A stretch of DNA of 34,779 nucleotides from Thermoplasmata archaeon. GTDB lineage: Archaea > Thermoplasmatota > Thermoplasmata > Thermoplasmatales > Thermoplasmataceae. The stretch covers positions 1-34,779 of the forward strand of contig JAKADL010000003.1 in the NCBI GenBank assembly GCA_021820565.1, in the 5' to 3' direction. Position 1 is the first letter of the stretch; the number at the start of each line of letters is the position of its first letter. The notes below the pieces were generated by a model. That model saw only the letters and a list, made by a program, of their open reading frames with translations, was not told the DNA's origin and ran no database searches. Shown here piece by piece: positions 9,597 through 18,786 of this stretch. The position numbers and the translations under genes were made by a program.

Positions 9597-11000
9597 ATGG
9601 ATTTGTTCGATAACCGGATCAAGGTACTTACGTATTTTCATGAGAAAGGCATCATGGTTACAAAGGATGCCCTTGACAGAATACTTGATGCGGGCATGGG
9701 TGAATTGCTCCCGCATCTGGTTACGCAGGAGGTTCTTGATAGCGGTTTTCTCACATTAAATGATGTTTTAAAATTAATCAGGCAGCCAGTACGTAAAAAA
9801 ATGGATTTTGAGGTGTATATACCGGATATCAAAGCCCACAGTTCAGTTGAAGATTTCCGCGAGATGTTCGTCGATAGATACGATCGCCTGAAAAAAATTG
9901 TGGTGCAATCCTCTGAAATGAGGGGTACATATACCATTAAAAGTGCCAAGAAATCGCAGGGAAAGATCAAAATCGTGGGCATGGTTTCGGACGTGGGTAC
10001 TACAAAGAATGGACATAAAAAGATACTTCTTGAGGACCTTGATGATAGCATAACAGTTTTTCTTCTCAAGGGCAAGGGATTGAATGATGAGTTGATACTG
10101 GAGGATGAGGTTCTGGGTGTCATAGGTTCAATTAGTGCAAATGGCAGGGAAGCGGTACTGTTTGCAGATGAAATCATAAGGCCGGATATTCCGTATAAGA
10201 TGATAGATGAACAGAAGAAAGAGCCGGTATTTGTGGCATCCTTATCCGATATCCATGTTGGAAGCAAAACTTTCAGAAAAGACGACTTCCTCAAAATGAT
10301 TTCATGGATCAAGGCATCCAGGGATGAGGCTTCCAGATTGAAATACCTGATTCTCAGCGGCGATGTTGTTGATGGCATAGGGGTATACCCCGGGCAGGAC
10401 AGGGACCTGGAAATATTAAATCCATATGAACAGTATCAGCAGCTGGCCGAGTATGTTAATATGGTTCCGGAGGATATCAACATCTTCGTAATGCCCGGGA
10501 ACCATGACATTGTGAGACTTGCAGAGCCACAGCCAGTATTTTCAGAAAAAATCAGGAGTTTTTTTAATTCAAACGTTACACTTCTCCCGAATCCATACAA
10601 TCTTGTTTTAGAAAATAAAAATGTACTGATATACCATGGAATGTCACTGAACGATATGATTGAGCTTGTACCAGGGGCAAGTTATGCCAGTGTCGGGTCA
10701 GCCATAGAAGAATTATTGAAAAGGCGGCACCTCGCCCCGGTATATGGCGGAAAAACACCCATAATTCCATCTAAGAGGGATTACCATGTTATAGACCAGG
10801 TACCGGATATATTTATAACAGGCCATATACATTCATTTTCCCAGGGGGATTATCGCGGTGTGAGGTATATCAATGCCTCAACATGGCAATCACAGACGGA
10901 TTATCAGAAAATGATGAACTTTTCCCCGAATCCATCCATAATGACTCTCTTTGATCTGAATTCTAAAACCCAGATTATAAAAGATTTTAAGGAGTCATAA
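9597..11000 (+). CDS. Archaeal family D DNA polymerase small subunit DP1 (phosphoesterase/proofreading subunit)
   Basis: OB-fold followed by calcineurin-like motifs SDIHVGSKTF, LSGDVVDGIGVYPGQ, MPGNHD, YHGMS, ITGHIHSF; N-terminal domain typical of DP1. Confidence 0.95.
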   Translation: MDLFDNRIKVLTYFHEKGIMVTKDALDRILDAGMGELLPHLVTQEVLDSGFLTLNDVLKLIRQPVRKKMDFEVYIPDIKAHSSVEDFREMFVDRYDRLKKIVVQSSEMRGTYTIKSAKKSQGKIKIVGMVSDVGTTKNGHKKILLEDLDDSITVFLLKGKGLNDELILEDEVLGVIGSISANGREAVLFADEIIRPDIPYKMIDEQKKEPVFVASLSDIHVGSKTFRKDDFLKMISWIKASRDEASRLKYLILSGDVVDGIGVYPGQDRDLEILNPYEQYQQLAEYVNMVPEDINIFVMPGNHDIVRLAEPQPVFSEKIRSFFNSNVTLLPNPYNLVLENKNVLIYHGMSLNDMIELVPGASYASVGSAIEELLKRRHLAPVYGGKTPIIPSKRDYHVIDQVPDIFITGHIHSFSQGDYRGVRYINASTWQSQTDYQKMMNFSPNPSIMTLFDLNSKTQIIKDFKES

Positions 11001-11351
11001 TGTACTTTTTATTATTTCTTCTATTTCTTTCCTGAATGTTTCCATGAAATCATTCAATGCTTCGTTTTTAACGCCCGATGGGGCACTCATAATGCCGATC
11101 TTTGCAGTTACCTTCGCCATTTTTGCCAGGGAGTCATATTCCTTTACCTTTGCCTCCATGAACTCCTCGAGAACCTCACTGATCTGCCTTTTGAGTTCAT
11201 CATCCTCGTTTATTTTCTTTCTTATATATTCCTTGATTAAATCCCTGAATACATCGTGTATGGCTTCGAAGTACATTTCCTCCGAAGGCCCTGAGTTTAT
11301 TATATTGCTTATATATTCATTAACATCCTTCTTCATAATACAATAATCCAT
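10995..11351 (-). CDS. Hypothetical alpha-helical protein (start may be ATG at 11336)
   Basis: 118-aa ORF with charged helical composition; overlaps DP1 3' end by 6 bp. Confidence 0.65.
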   Translation of the reverse strand: MDYCIMKKDVNEYISNIINSGPSEEMYFEAIHDVFRDLIKEYIRKKINEDDELKRQISEVLEEFMEAKVKEYDSLAKMAKVTAKIGIMSAPSGVKNEALNDFMETFRKEIEEIIKSTL

Positions 11352-11396
11352 ATTACTAATTAAAGTTTAATCAATACGATAAATTTCGTTCAAAAG

Positions 11397-11410
11397 TATT
11401 ATATAAAAAT
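11397..11410 (+). promoter_or_regulatory. Candidate TATA box (TATTATATAAAAAT)
   Basis: AT-rich TATA-like element about 26 nt upstream of ATG 11428, the leaderless spacing seen elsewhere in the window. Confidence 0.55.
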
Positions 11411-11459
11411 TAATGTTCATGTATCTTATGAATAAAAGATACTGGTAATCGGTATCGCC

Positions 11460-11975
11460 ATGCTGATCATAGGGATTGCCATGCTCGCAGGTGGCGTTGC
11501 ATATTTTGAAAATTCATTTGACAGTGCACATAGTACAAATTTTACTGAAAACAAGGCAACAGCTTTGTATGCATCAAACAATATAACAGTAAAATCCGGT
11601 TATATAGTGATGATAGAAAACCCTGTATCGAATTCTGGTCTGGTTAATTATTCAAGCCTTGCCTCTGTAAAAAATGCAAGTGCCCTGAAATCCGCAGAAC
11701 AGCCCGTCACCGATTCCAGTTCTACGCTTCAGCTTTATATTGACCTGAAACCTGGTACCTACAAATATGTCTATTTCAACGGAACCTCAAAAGCACCTGA
11801 GTATGGTTACATTACAGGCTCACAGTTCAATATAATTGAGGGCATGGTAGCAGGCGGCGTAATTATTGGCTTAATAGGGTTTATAGTAATGATATACGGT
11901 GCAATTAAAAAACAGAAACCTAAAAACCCATATGCGGCCGATGACCCTTATAATATAGACAATATAAAAATATAA
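11460..11975 (+). CDS. Hypothetical membrane protein: N-terminal hydrophobic anchor, N-glycosylation-sequon-rich ectodomain, C-terminal TM
   Basis: ORF with hydrophobic N-terminus, Ser/Asn-rich middle with NFT, NIT, NYS, NAS and NGT sequons, and second TM MVAGGVIIGLIGFIVMIYGAI. True start may lie at 11428 in another frame (see findings). Confidence 0.75.
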   Translation: MLIIGIAMLAGGVAYFENSFDSAHSTNFTENKATALYASNNITVKSGYIVMIENPVSNSGLVNYSSLASVKNASALKSAEQPVTDSSSTLQLYIDLKPGTYKYVYFNGTSKAPEYGYITGSQFNIIEGMVAGGVIIGLIGFIVMIYGAIKKQKPKNPYAADDPYNIDNIKI

Positions 11976-11977
11976 AA

Positions 11978-13087
11978 TTAATGATTTGCAGATAATTTTT
12001 TTACTATTATATTTTTTGAACCATGTTTTCCGAATTCTATTGCAACAAATACGAACAGCAACATGGCGGCTATAAAAACCGCCAGGGCGGCATTCAATGC
12101 TTCATTCCCTATAGTCAAAAATACAGGGAAGAGAAATCCGGCAATCGCGGAAAAATTCATGCTCGGCCCTATTTTATCAGAATCAACGTTTAGATTCCTG
12201 CTTATTATGGGAAGCAGGGAGTTTACTCCAAGTCCGAACATAGTAAATATTATTGCAAAGGCAAGGTTCAGTGTGGAGAAGAACAGTACCCCGCTTATGC
12301 CAACTATGATCAGTGATGAGAACATTGTTTTTTTAAGTGAGAAACGGACCATCATAGCAGGCAGGAGCAGGTAGGCAAATACGGCAACAGAATATGCCGC
12401 TATTGATTCTATAAATGATGATGGCCCGAGGTATGATGGAACTATTTCAAGTACATATGCCGGAGTGAACCCCAGAAGGAATATAATAAATACTTTCAGG
12501 GAGAAATCGAAATGGAACTTTTTCAGCAACGGTGATATGACATTGTGTTTTCTGGAAAATAATACTGCAGGGGCGAATATGATTCCCGCTATTGACACGA
12601 GCTCCCATGAACCCAGCAGCATGAAAAATATTGCACCAATCAACCAGCCTATAGCCCAGCCACCCATGGTCAACCCCATAACCTTTCTATTTCCTGTTAT
12701 GGATGAAACTTCTATGGAGGCTGATGTGGCAAGTCCGAAAAATACACCTATAATGAATCTGCTTGCAAAAAGTGCCGCAAATGTTGTTTCATAACCCATG
12801 CCGAATGAAATCAATGCCATGGCTGTAATGGAAAGAAGCGCAAGCCTGGGAACACCGATTCTTCCTGCGTAGGAATATATGAATGGTGTCACCATCCTTC
12901 CAATAAATGGAATGCCTAGCAAAATAAAAGATTCTGTATAAGTAAAATGCAATGTCGTTACAATATCATCAATGAAGAAAGCAAAATCCATCAAAAAGAA
13001 AGTTGCGATAGAATATGAAAATATCGGCAGTATCTTATTGAATTCTGATTTAGATATGCTTAAATTATTTACATGTAAGTTTAACAT
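11978..13087 (-). CDS. MFS transporter
   Basis: 12 hydrophobic segments; GRMVTPFIYSYAGRIGVPRLAL motif-A-like loop. Confidence 0.85.
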   Translation of the reverse strand: MLNLHVNNLSISKSEFNKILPIFSYSIATFFLMDFAFFIDDIVTTLHFTYTESFILLGIPFIGRMVTPFIYSYAGRIGVPRLALLSITAMALISFGMGYETTFAALFASRFIIGVFFGLATSASIEVSSITGNRKVMGLTMGGWAIGWLIGAIFFMLLGSWELVSIAGIIFAPAVLFSRKHNVISPLLKKFHFDFSLKVFIIFLLGFTPAYVLEIVPSYLGPSSFIESIAAYSVAVFAYLLLPAMMVRFSLKKTMFSSLIIVGISGVLFFSTLNLAFAIIFTMFGLGVNSLLPIISRNLNVDSDKIGPSMNFSAIAGFLFPVFLTIGNEALNAALAVFIAAMLLFVFVAIEFGKHGSKNIIVKKLSANH

Positions 13088-13417
13088 ATATTTCGAAATT
13101 CGACATTAATATTTATGCATTGTTCTTTATATTATTATTTATATATGTAGAGGATGAATTAATAACGGTGCATAATATCCTGGAACTTAGTAAGAGATTG
13201 TGCAGATTCAGTTATAACTCATTGTAAGGGCATATAACACTTGCCAGTTATTTATTGCCATTATGTTAATATTATTTTTACAAATCTGTATTTCACGAGT
13301 TTTACAAAAGATTTTCAATATACATGATAGAATTTTAGCAATAATAATTATAATAAAAACTATTACATAACTTTATATATAAAATACAAAATTCGTAAAT
13401 ATAATACTAAAATAGTA

Positions 13418-13432
13418 ATTAATTTATAAAAG
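13418..13432 (+). promoter_or_regulatory. Candidate TATA box AATTTATAAAAGG for the leuC-like operon, leaderless spacing
   Basis: TTATAAAA centred about 25 nt upstream of ATG 13450. Confidence 0.5.
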
Positions 13433-13449
13433 GATAGGATAAACATGCA

Positions 13450-14700
13450 ATGAATATAATAGAAAAAATACTGTTCAACCACTCTGTAGAGCCTGTAAAA
13501 ACTATTTCTCCAGGCGATATAGCTACGGTTAACGTGGATAGGGCTATAATAGTCGACATGGCAGCTTTGCATCCTGAATTTGTGGATAATCCACCGCTTA
13601 AACCATTTGATCCGGATAAAATATCTCTTGTGTTCGACCATTACGTACCGGCGCCCAGTATAGAGATAGCAAACAGGGTCAACAGATTGAGAAAACTGGT
13701 ATCCAGATGGGGTATCAGGGATTTTTATGACACAGGGAGAGGAGGAATTTCACATGTGCTGGGAGGTGAACTGGGCTGGTTCAGGCCCGGCAGCCTGGTG
13801 GCAAATACCGATTCGCATACAGTGGCAACGGGGGCTTTCAATACGCTCGGCAGAGGGCTTGGAACGCCTGAGCTGATGAATATCATAGCTACAGGAAAAA
13901 CATGGTTCATTGTGGGAGAAACAGTGAAAGTAAAATTCAGCAACAGGATGAGAAAAGGATCATCCGCAAAGGATGTGTTTTTTAATTTAGCATCCATTAC
14001 AGGAGACATACCTGGTAAAAATGTAGAGTTCGCAGGAAGCGGGATAAAATCCATGGGAATGGATGAAAGGAGTTCAATATCAACAATGTGCGCTGAGCTC
14101 AGCGCTGAATTTGCCGTATTCCCTTTTGATGGGATTTTAAAAGAGTATATGGAAAATGCCGGCGTCAGCAGATATAAAGCAGTAGAACCGGATAATGACG
14201 CTGCTTACGCTGATGAGGTGGAAATAGATATGGCTTCCGTGGAGCCCATGGTGGCCATGCCTGATCGCATTATAAACAATATTAAACCGGTCTCAGAACT
14301 GGGCAGGGTAAACATAGATGTGGCTGTGGTGGGTTCATGTGCAAACGGTAGACTGTCTGATATCAGGGATGTTGCAGAGGTTTTGCGTGGCAAAAAGATA
14401 GACAGGAATGTCAGATTGACGGTAACTCCAGCCTCCAGAAAAATATACGAAGAAGCAAACAGGCTGGGATATATAAATACCATAGTGGAGGCAAATGGGC
14501 TGGTTACAAATCCAACCTGCGGTGCATGCCTCGGTGGACACATGGGTGTCGTTGCCGATGATGACACGGTTATAAGTTCAACAACCAGGAATTTCAGGGG
14601 CAGGATGGGTTCAAGCAAAGCACACATATATCTGGGATCTGCAAGAACCGTTGCAATATCGGCTTTAAATGGATATATAAAAGGTGATTTGAATGAATAA
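13450..14700 (+). CDS. Aconitase-family hydro-lyase large subunit (3-isopropylmalate dehydratase/homoaconitase-like)
   Basis: FDHYVPAP, NTDSHTVATGAF, VGSCANGR, NPTCGACLGGHMGV (cluster cysteines), STTRNFRGRMGS. Confidence 0.92.
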   Translation: MNIIEKILFNHSVEPVKTISPGDIATVNVDRAIIVDMAALHPEFVDNPPLKPFDPDKISLVFDHYVPAPSIEIANRVNRLRKLVSRWGIRDFYDTGRGGISHVLGGELGWFRPGSLVANTDSHTVATGAFNTLGRGLGTPELMNIIATGKTWFIVGETVKVKFSNRMRKGSSAKDVFFNLASITGDIPGKNVEFAGSGIKSMGMDERSSISTMCAELSAEFAVFPFDGILKEYMENAGVSRYKAVEPDNDAAYADEVEIDMASVEPMVAMPDRIINNIKPVSELGRVNIDVAVVGSCANGRLSDIRDVAEVLRGKKIDRNVRLTVTPASRKIYEEANRLGYINTIVEANGLVTNPTCGACLGGHMGVVADDDTVISSTTRNFRGRMGSSKAHIYLGSARTVAISALNGYIKGDLNE

Positions 14701-15190
14701 TATAACCGGAAAAACATGGCTCTTTGGTGATGATATCAACACGGATCTGATATATCCACAGATTTGCTATACGCTGCCTGAAAGGGAGAAACCACTGCAC
14801 GCCATGGAGGCAAACAGGCCTGGCTGGGCGTCCATGGTTAAGAACGGAGATATACTGGTGGCCGGAAGAAATTTTGGAACCGGATCCAGCAGGCCTGCAG
14901 CGGATAATCTGAGAAAATTGGGCATATCGTGCATACTTGCTGAAACAGTCAACGGGTTATTCCTCAGAAATGCTGTTAATACAGGCATACCTGCACTTGC
15001 GGTACACGGCATACGTGATGTGTTAAAGGAGGGGGATATAATTACTGTTGATTTCAGAAACTCGATCGTCCGGTATGGAGATAAAACACTTAGTTTCAAA
15101 CCATTACCATCATTTCTTATGGATATAATTGAAAATGGAGGGATCATAAATGTGTTGAAAGCAAAAGGATTGCTTGGTGAACCATTATAA
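14693..15190 (+). CDS. Aconitase-family hydro-lyase small subunit (LeuD-like)
   Basis: GDDINTDLIYP, GRNFGTGSSRPAADNLRKLGI, FLRNAVNTGIPAL; overlaps the large subunit by 8 bp. Confidence 0.92.
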   Translation: MNNITGKTWLFGDDINTDLIYPQICYTLPEREKPLHAMEANRPGWASMVKNGDILVAGRNFGTGSSRPAADNLRKLGISCILAETVNGLFLRNAVNTGIPALAVHGIRDVLKEGDIITVDFRNSIVRYGDKTLSFKPLPSFLMDIIENGGIINVLKAKGLLGEPL

Positions 15191-16360
15191 TGGGACCGCC
15201 TTTACCAGGTTTCCTTTCACCAGGAATATCAATGGCAGGAAAATTAATCCGGCAATTCCCATGGCAATCCATGAAACTGTGTAATTATAATCTGAATAGA
15301 GTACAGTAAATATAATCGGAACTGCCACTGCGACCATAAGCTGGAGTGTGTTTACAAAGGAAAGGGTTAATGAGACAAGGTCTCTACGTGCAAGATACCG
15401 CACGAATGTATATGTTATTGACATACCGTAAACCGTGATCAATCCGGTAGCTGTAACCAGTATTATGATAAATATATAACTGTGTATGAATGCAATGATT
15501 ATCAGGGATAGGGATAAAGCTATGTTTATGGCAAGGAATGTTCCTATTTTATGCCTGGTCCTGGAAAAGTGGTAACCCCCTATGATACCACCTAAAAAGC
15601 CGATTATCAGGTACAGGGCAGATATACTTCCGGCAAGGTCGGCAGAATAGTTTATTGATTCCAGATAATAAACAAAGAACTGGCCTATTATAGTTTCTGT
15701 TACCATTGCAGATATTCCGATAAAGGCTATTAGAACTATAATCCTGCTCGAGAATACCTTTTTAAAACTGGTGACCATATCGGCTTTGTTGGTTTTTACG
15801 TTTTTTATATCCCTGAAAAGGAAGGTGAGAACAGCAAAGAGTGCCATGGTGGCAACACCGGCTATTATGAACGGGATTCTGTACCCCAGATACTGATCCA
15901 GTATTGCCCAGCCAATAATGCCAACACCACCTCCCACATTAAATGCCCCATTATATATTCCTATATGGAATGTGTATTTATCTTCAGGAACTATTGATGC
16001 CAGCAGGCTCAATGCAGGTGAGAAGAACAGTGCTGCTGACATTCCGGCAAAGAATCTCGAAATTATCAATTCCGTAAAGTTGTTTGAAAGACCGGACATT
16101 ATGGCAAATACCGAGACAAATAGCAGCCCGATCAATGATGTGGTTTTATCGCCTATGTATGAGGAGAGGTATCCACCGAGAACCTGGAAAATTGCAAGGC
16201 CAATATAAAATGCAGTTACAAGTGTTCCCAGTTCCACAACGGTTAGATGCATGTATGTTTTTATATATACAAGAGCTGGTGCCATATCCATCCAGTTAAG
16301 GGCATACAGTGCTCTGGCGGCATGCACTAAACCGGCTCTGGCACCATAATTCATCCCCAA
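15185..16360 (-). CDS. MFS transporter
   Basis: 12-TM protein; GGYLSSYIGDKTTSLIGLL motif A-like, GGIIGGYHFSRTRHKIGTFLAI. Confidence 0.88.
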   Translation of the reverse strand: MGMNYGARAGLVHAARALYALNWMDMAPALVYIKTYMHLTVVELGTLVTAFYIGLAIFQVLGGYLSSYIGDKTTSLIGLLFVSVFAIMSGLSNNFTELIISRFFAGMSAALFFSPALSLLASIVPEDKYTFHIGIYNGAFNVGGGVGIIGWAILDQYLGYRIPFIIAGVATMALFAVLTFLFRDIKNVKTNKADMVTSFKKVFSSRIIVLIAFIGISAMVTETIIGQFFVYYLESINYSADLAGSISALYLIIGFLGGIIGGYHFSRTRHKIGTFLAINIALSLSLIIIAFIHSYIFIIILVTATGLITVYGMSITYTFVRYLARRDLVSLTLSFVNTLQLMVAVAVPIIFTVLYSDYNYTVSWIAMGIAGLIFLPLIFLVKGNLVKAVPL

Positions 16361-16405
16361 TAATTGAAATCGTATTTATAAACATATCCTTAAAGAAAAA
16401 TTGAG

Positions 16406-17095
16406 TCAAACATAATATTTTCTTAACTTTTCATATATATTTTCATCTTTGATCAGCAATTTAAGTTTACTTAACATATGATCGGAATCATAGCTGAATT
16501 TTTTCATTATTATGGTATCGTTTTCTGTATCTATAACTGCGTATGATGGTTTTCCTGAGAAGTCCCTCGGTTGCCCTGCACTTCCGGGATTTATTATTTT
16601 ATTTCTGTAAATCATCATGAAATGCGTATGGCCGACCATAATATATCTGTATTTATCGAAAAACTGTTTATCCCTGAAAACTTTTTCAGCCTCATTGGCA
16701 AACAGATATCCATCCAGGTTGTTATATGGAGATGCATGCACCAGATATGCCTTTCCATTCCCCACGTCCAGTTCATAGTTAATATGAAAGGTCTTCATGA
16801 AATCCATATCAGATTTGCTCAAAAGTTTCATGGTTATATTTTCCCTTGTGTAATCACTTAACTCCAGCATATCGAAGGAACAGTTGCAGGAGGAACCGGT
16901 AAGAACAGCATTATCGTGGTTTCCCATTATATTTACATCACTGTTGCTTTTCAGAAAATCCAGTACCTGCCCCGGTTCAGGGCCATAATCAACGGCGTCT
17001 CCAAGGAAGACCATTTTATCATAGCTTTCCCTGTCACTCAATGCTTTTAAAGCGTCAAAATTGCCATGCACATCTGATATCACGAGCAGTTTCAT
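16406..17095 (-). CDS. Metallophosphoesterase (YfcE/MJ0936-like phosphodiesterase)
   Basis: MKLLVISDVHGNFDAL, LGDAVDYGPEP, MGNHDNAV, VHASPY, VGHTHF, INPGSAGQPRD. Confidence 0.95.
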   Translation of the reverse strand: MKLLVISDVHGNFDALKALSDRESYDKMVFLGDAVDYGPEPGQVLDFLKSNSDVNIMGNHDNAVLTGSSCNCSFDMLELSDYTRENITMKLLSKSDMDFMKTFHINYELDVGNGKAYLVHASPYNNLDGYLFANEAEKVFRDKQFFDKYRYIMVGHTHFMMIYRNKIINPGSAGQPRDFSGKPSYAVIDTENDTIIMKKFSYDSDHMLSKLKLLIKDENIYEKLRKYYV

Positions 17096-17126
17096 AATCT
17101 GTCATCATAACCCTCTATTTATCATA

Positions 17127-17146
17127 TATGTTAATTTTTACATATG
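17127..17146. promoter_or_regulatory. Imperfect inverted repeat ATATGT-N8-ACATAT between divergent phosphoesterase and arsR-like promoters
   Basis: Arms read directly; positioned between divergent TATA-like elements (about 17120 on - and about 17158 on +). Confidence 0.45.
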
Positions 17147-17182
17147 AATAATTATTTATATATAATTCAAATTTCATATGGA

Positions 17183-17500
17183 ATGGATAAAATTACTGAT
17201 GTAAATATATATAAAATGCTTTCCGATGAAATAAGGCTCAAAATATTGAAAATGTTATCTATAAAAAATATGGCGGTCGGTGCAATAGTGGAGGAAACAG
17301 GGATTGACCAGCCACTGATATCCCATAAATTGAAAGAGCTGAGAGAAAACGGGCTTACGGTAAGCTACAGATCCGGGAAAAATATAATTTACTCACTGTC
17401 CAGTGACTCCTTAAAGAGGGTTATTTCCGTGGTTGAGGATGCCGGCAATATAGTTGACCATGTCTGCAACTGCGTAGAATGCAAAGAGAATGATGAATGA
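17183..17500 (+). CDS. arsR: ArsR-family metalloregulator (winged helix)
   Basis: MLSDEIRLKILKML...GAIVEETGIDQPLISHKLKELRENGLTVSYRSGKNIIYSL; C-terminal HVCNCVECKE cysteine cluster. ORF opens at 17144, but 17183 fits TATA spacing. Confidence 0.9.
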   Translation: MDKITDVNIYKMLSDEIRLKILKMLSIKNMAVGAIVEETGIDQPLISHKLKELRENGLTVSYRSGKNIIYSLSSDSLKRVISVVEDAGNIVDHVCNCVECKENDE

Positions 17501-18786
17501 CAATATTATTTTACCTGTCCCTGCTTATTTTTGCCGTTACACTGCTGATGATCCTCATAAAGCCGAAGAACATAGGAATCGGATATTCAGCAATGGCCGG
17601 GGCAGCTGTCACCCTGGTTCTTGGCATTTCGACCATAGGTGATATAATAACGGTGTGGGATATAGTATGGAATGCCACTTTTACCTTCATAGCTGTAATT
17701 ATCATTTCACTAATACTTGATGAGGCAGGGTTTTTTGAGTATATAGCCTATAAAATTGCCATTTATTCCAGGGGTGGTGGAAAAAAACTATTCATACTGA
17801 TAATACTTCTGGGTTCCCTGATATCTGCGGTATTTGCAAATGACGGGACTGCGCTCATACTCACACCTATTGTTTATGCTATTCTTTACAGATCCGGTAC
17901 GCCTAAAAATAAGATTATACCATTTATAATGGCGACGGGCTTCATAGCAGACACCTCGAGCATCCCATTTATAGTGAGCAACCTTGTGAACCTGGTTACT
18001 GCAGGATACTTTCATATAACCTTTTCCAGGTACACCGAGATTATGATTATACCGGATGCTGTATCAATAGCTGCAAGCATTGTTGTCCTTTATGTTTATT
18101 ATAGAAAAACAATAGTCAAAGATTTCCATATAGACAAGAATATTGATCCTGCATCCTTTATAAAGGACAGGAGGATATTTATTCTGGCATTCCCGCTTAC
18201 TCTGCTTCTTATGATTCTGTATTTTATTTCGGGGTTTATAGGAATTCCTATTTCCTTCATAGCCATTCCATTTGCCCTCTTATTTTATGCACTGGCAAGA
18301 ACGGGCGGGAAAATTGATGCAAACCATGTAGTCAAAATTGCTCCATGGCAGATAGTATTCTTTTCACTGGGGATGTATATAATAGTATTCGGTGTGAGCA
18401 ATAATGGCCTGGATGCAGTATATGTAGGCATATTGAATTATTTCACATCATTTCCGGGGCCATTCCCGGTTATATTCAGCGGTTTCTTCTTCGCACTGAA
18501 TGCGGCATTCATGAATAATCTTCCCTCTGTTATGATCGGGGATATAGCAATTTCCGGCCTTGCACATCCTGGAATCCTCATGTATGCAAACGTCATAGGA
18601 AATGATATTGGCCCGAAATTCACGCCAATAGGATCGCTTGCTACACTTCTCTGGATTTATACCCTTGAAAGGAAAAATGCAATAAAAATTTCAGTGTCAT
18701 ATTATATGAAAACTGGTTTTATACTGGCTGTCCCGGTTCTTTTTATGACACTTATATCCCTATATCTAACAACGTTGATTATCTGA
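17497..18786 (+). CDS. arsB: Arsenite permease, ArsB/NhaD (IT superfamily)
   Basis: About 11 TM; FANDGTALILTPIVYAIL, ATGFIADTSSIPFIVSNLVNLV, NNLPSVMIGDIAI, NVIGNDIGPKFTPIGSLATLLW. ATGA overlap with arsR. Confidence 0.93.
   Translation: MTILFYLSLLIFAVTLLMILIKPKNIGIGYSAMAGAAVTLVLGISTIGDIITVWDIVWNATFTFIAVIIISLILDEAGFFEYIAYKIAIYSRGGGKKLFILIILLGSLISAVFANDGTALILTPIVYAILYRSGTPKNKIIPFIMATGFIADTSSIPFIVSNLVNLVTAGYFHITFSRYTEIMIIPDAVSIAASIVVLYVYYRKTIVKDFHIDKNIDPASFIKDRRIFILAFPLTLLLMILYFISGFIGIPISFIAIPFALLFYALARTGGKIDANHVVKIAPWQIVFFSLGMYIIVFGVSNNGLDAVYVGILNYFTSFPGPFPVIFSGFFFALNAAFMNNLPSVMIGDIAISGLAHPGILMYANVIGNDIGPKFTPIGSLATLLWIYTLERKNAIKISVSYYMKTGFILAVPVLFMTLISLYLTTLII

Noticed and set aside
9638-10378. 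246-aa minus-strand ORF inside DP1
   Set aside because: Fully antisense to a strongly supported gene; low-complexity Ser-rich composition typical of antisense ORFs.
14205-14717. 170-aa minus-strand ORF inside leuC-like gene
   Set aside because: Antisense to a motif-rich CDS.
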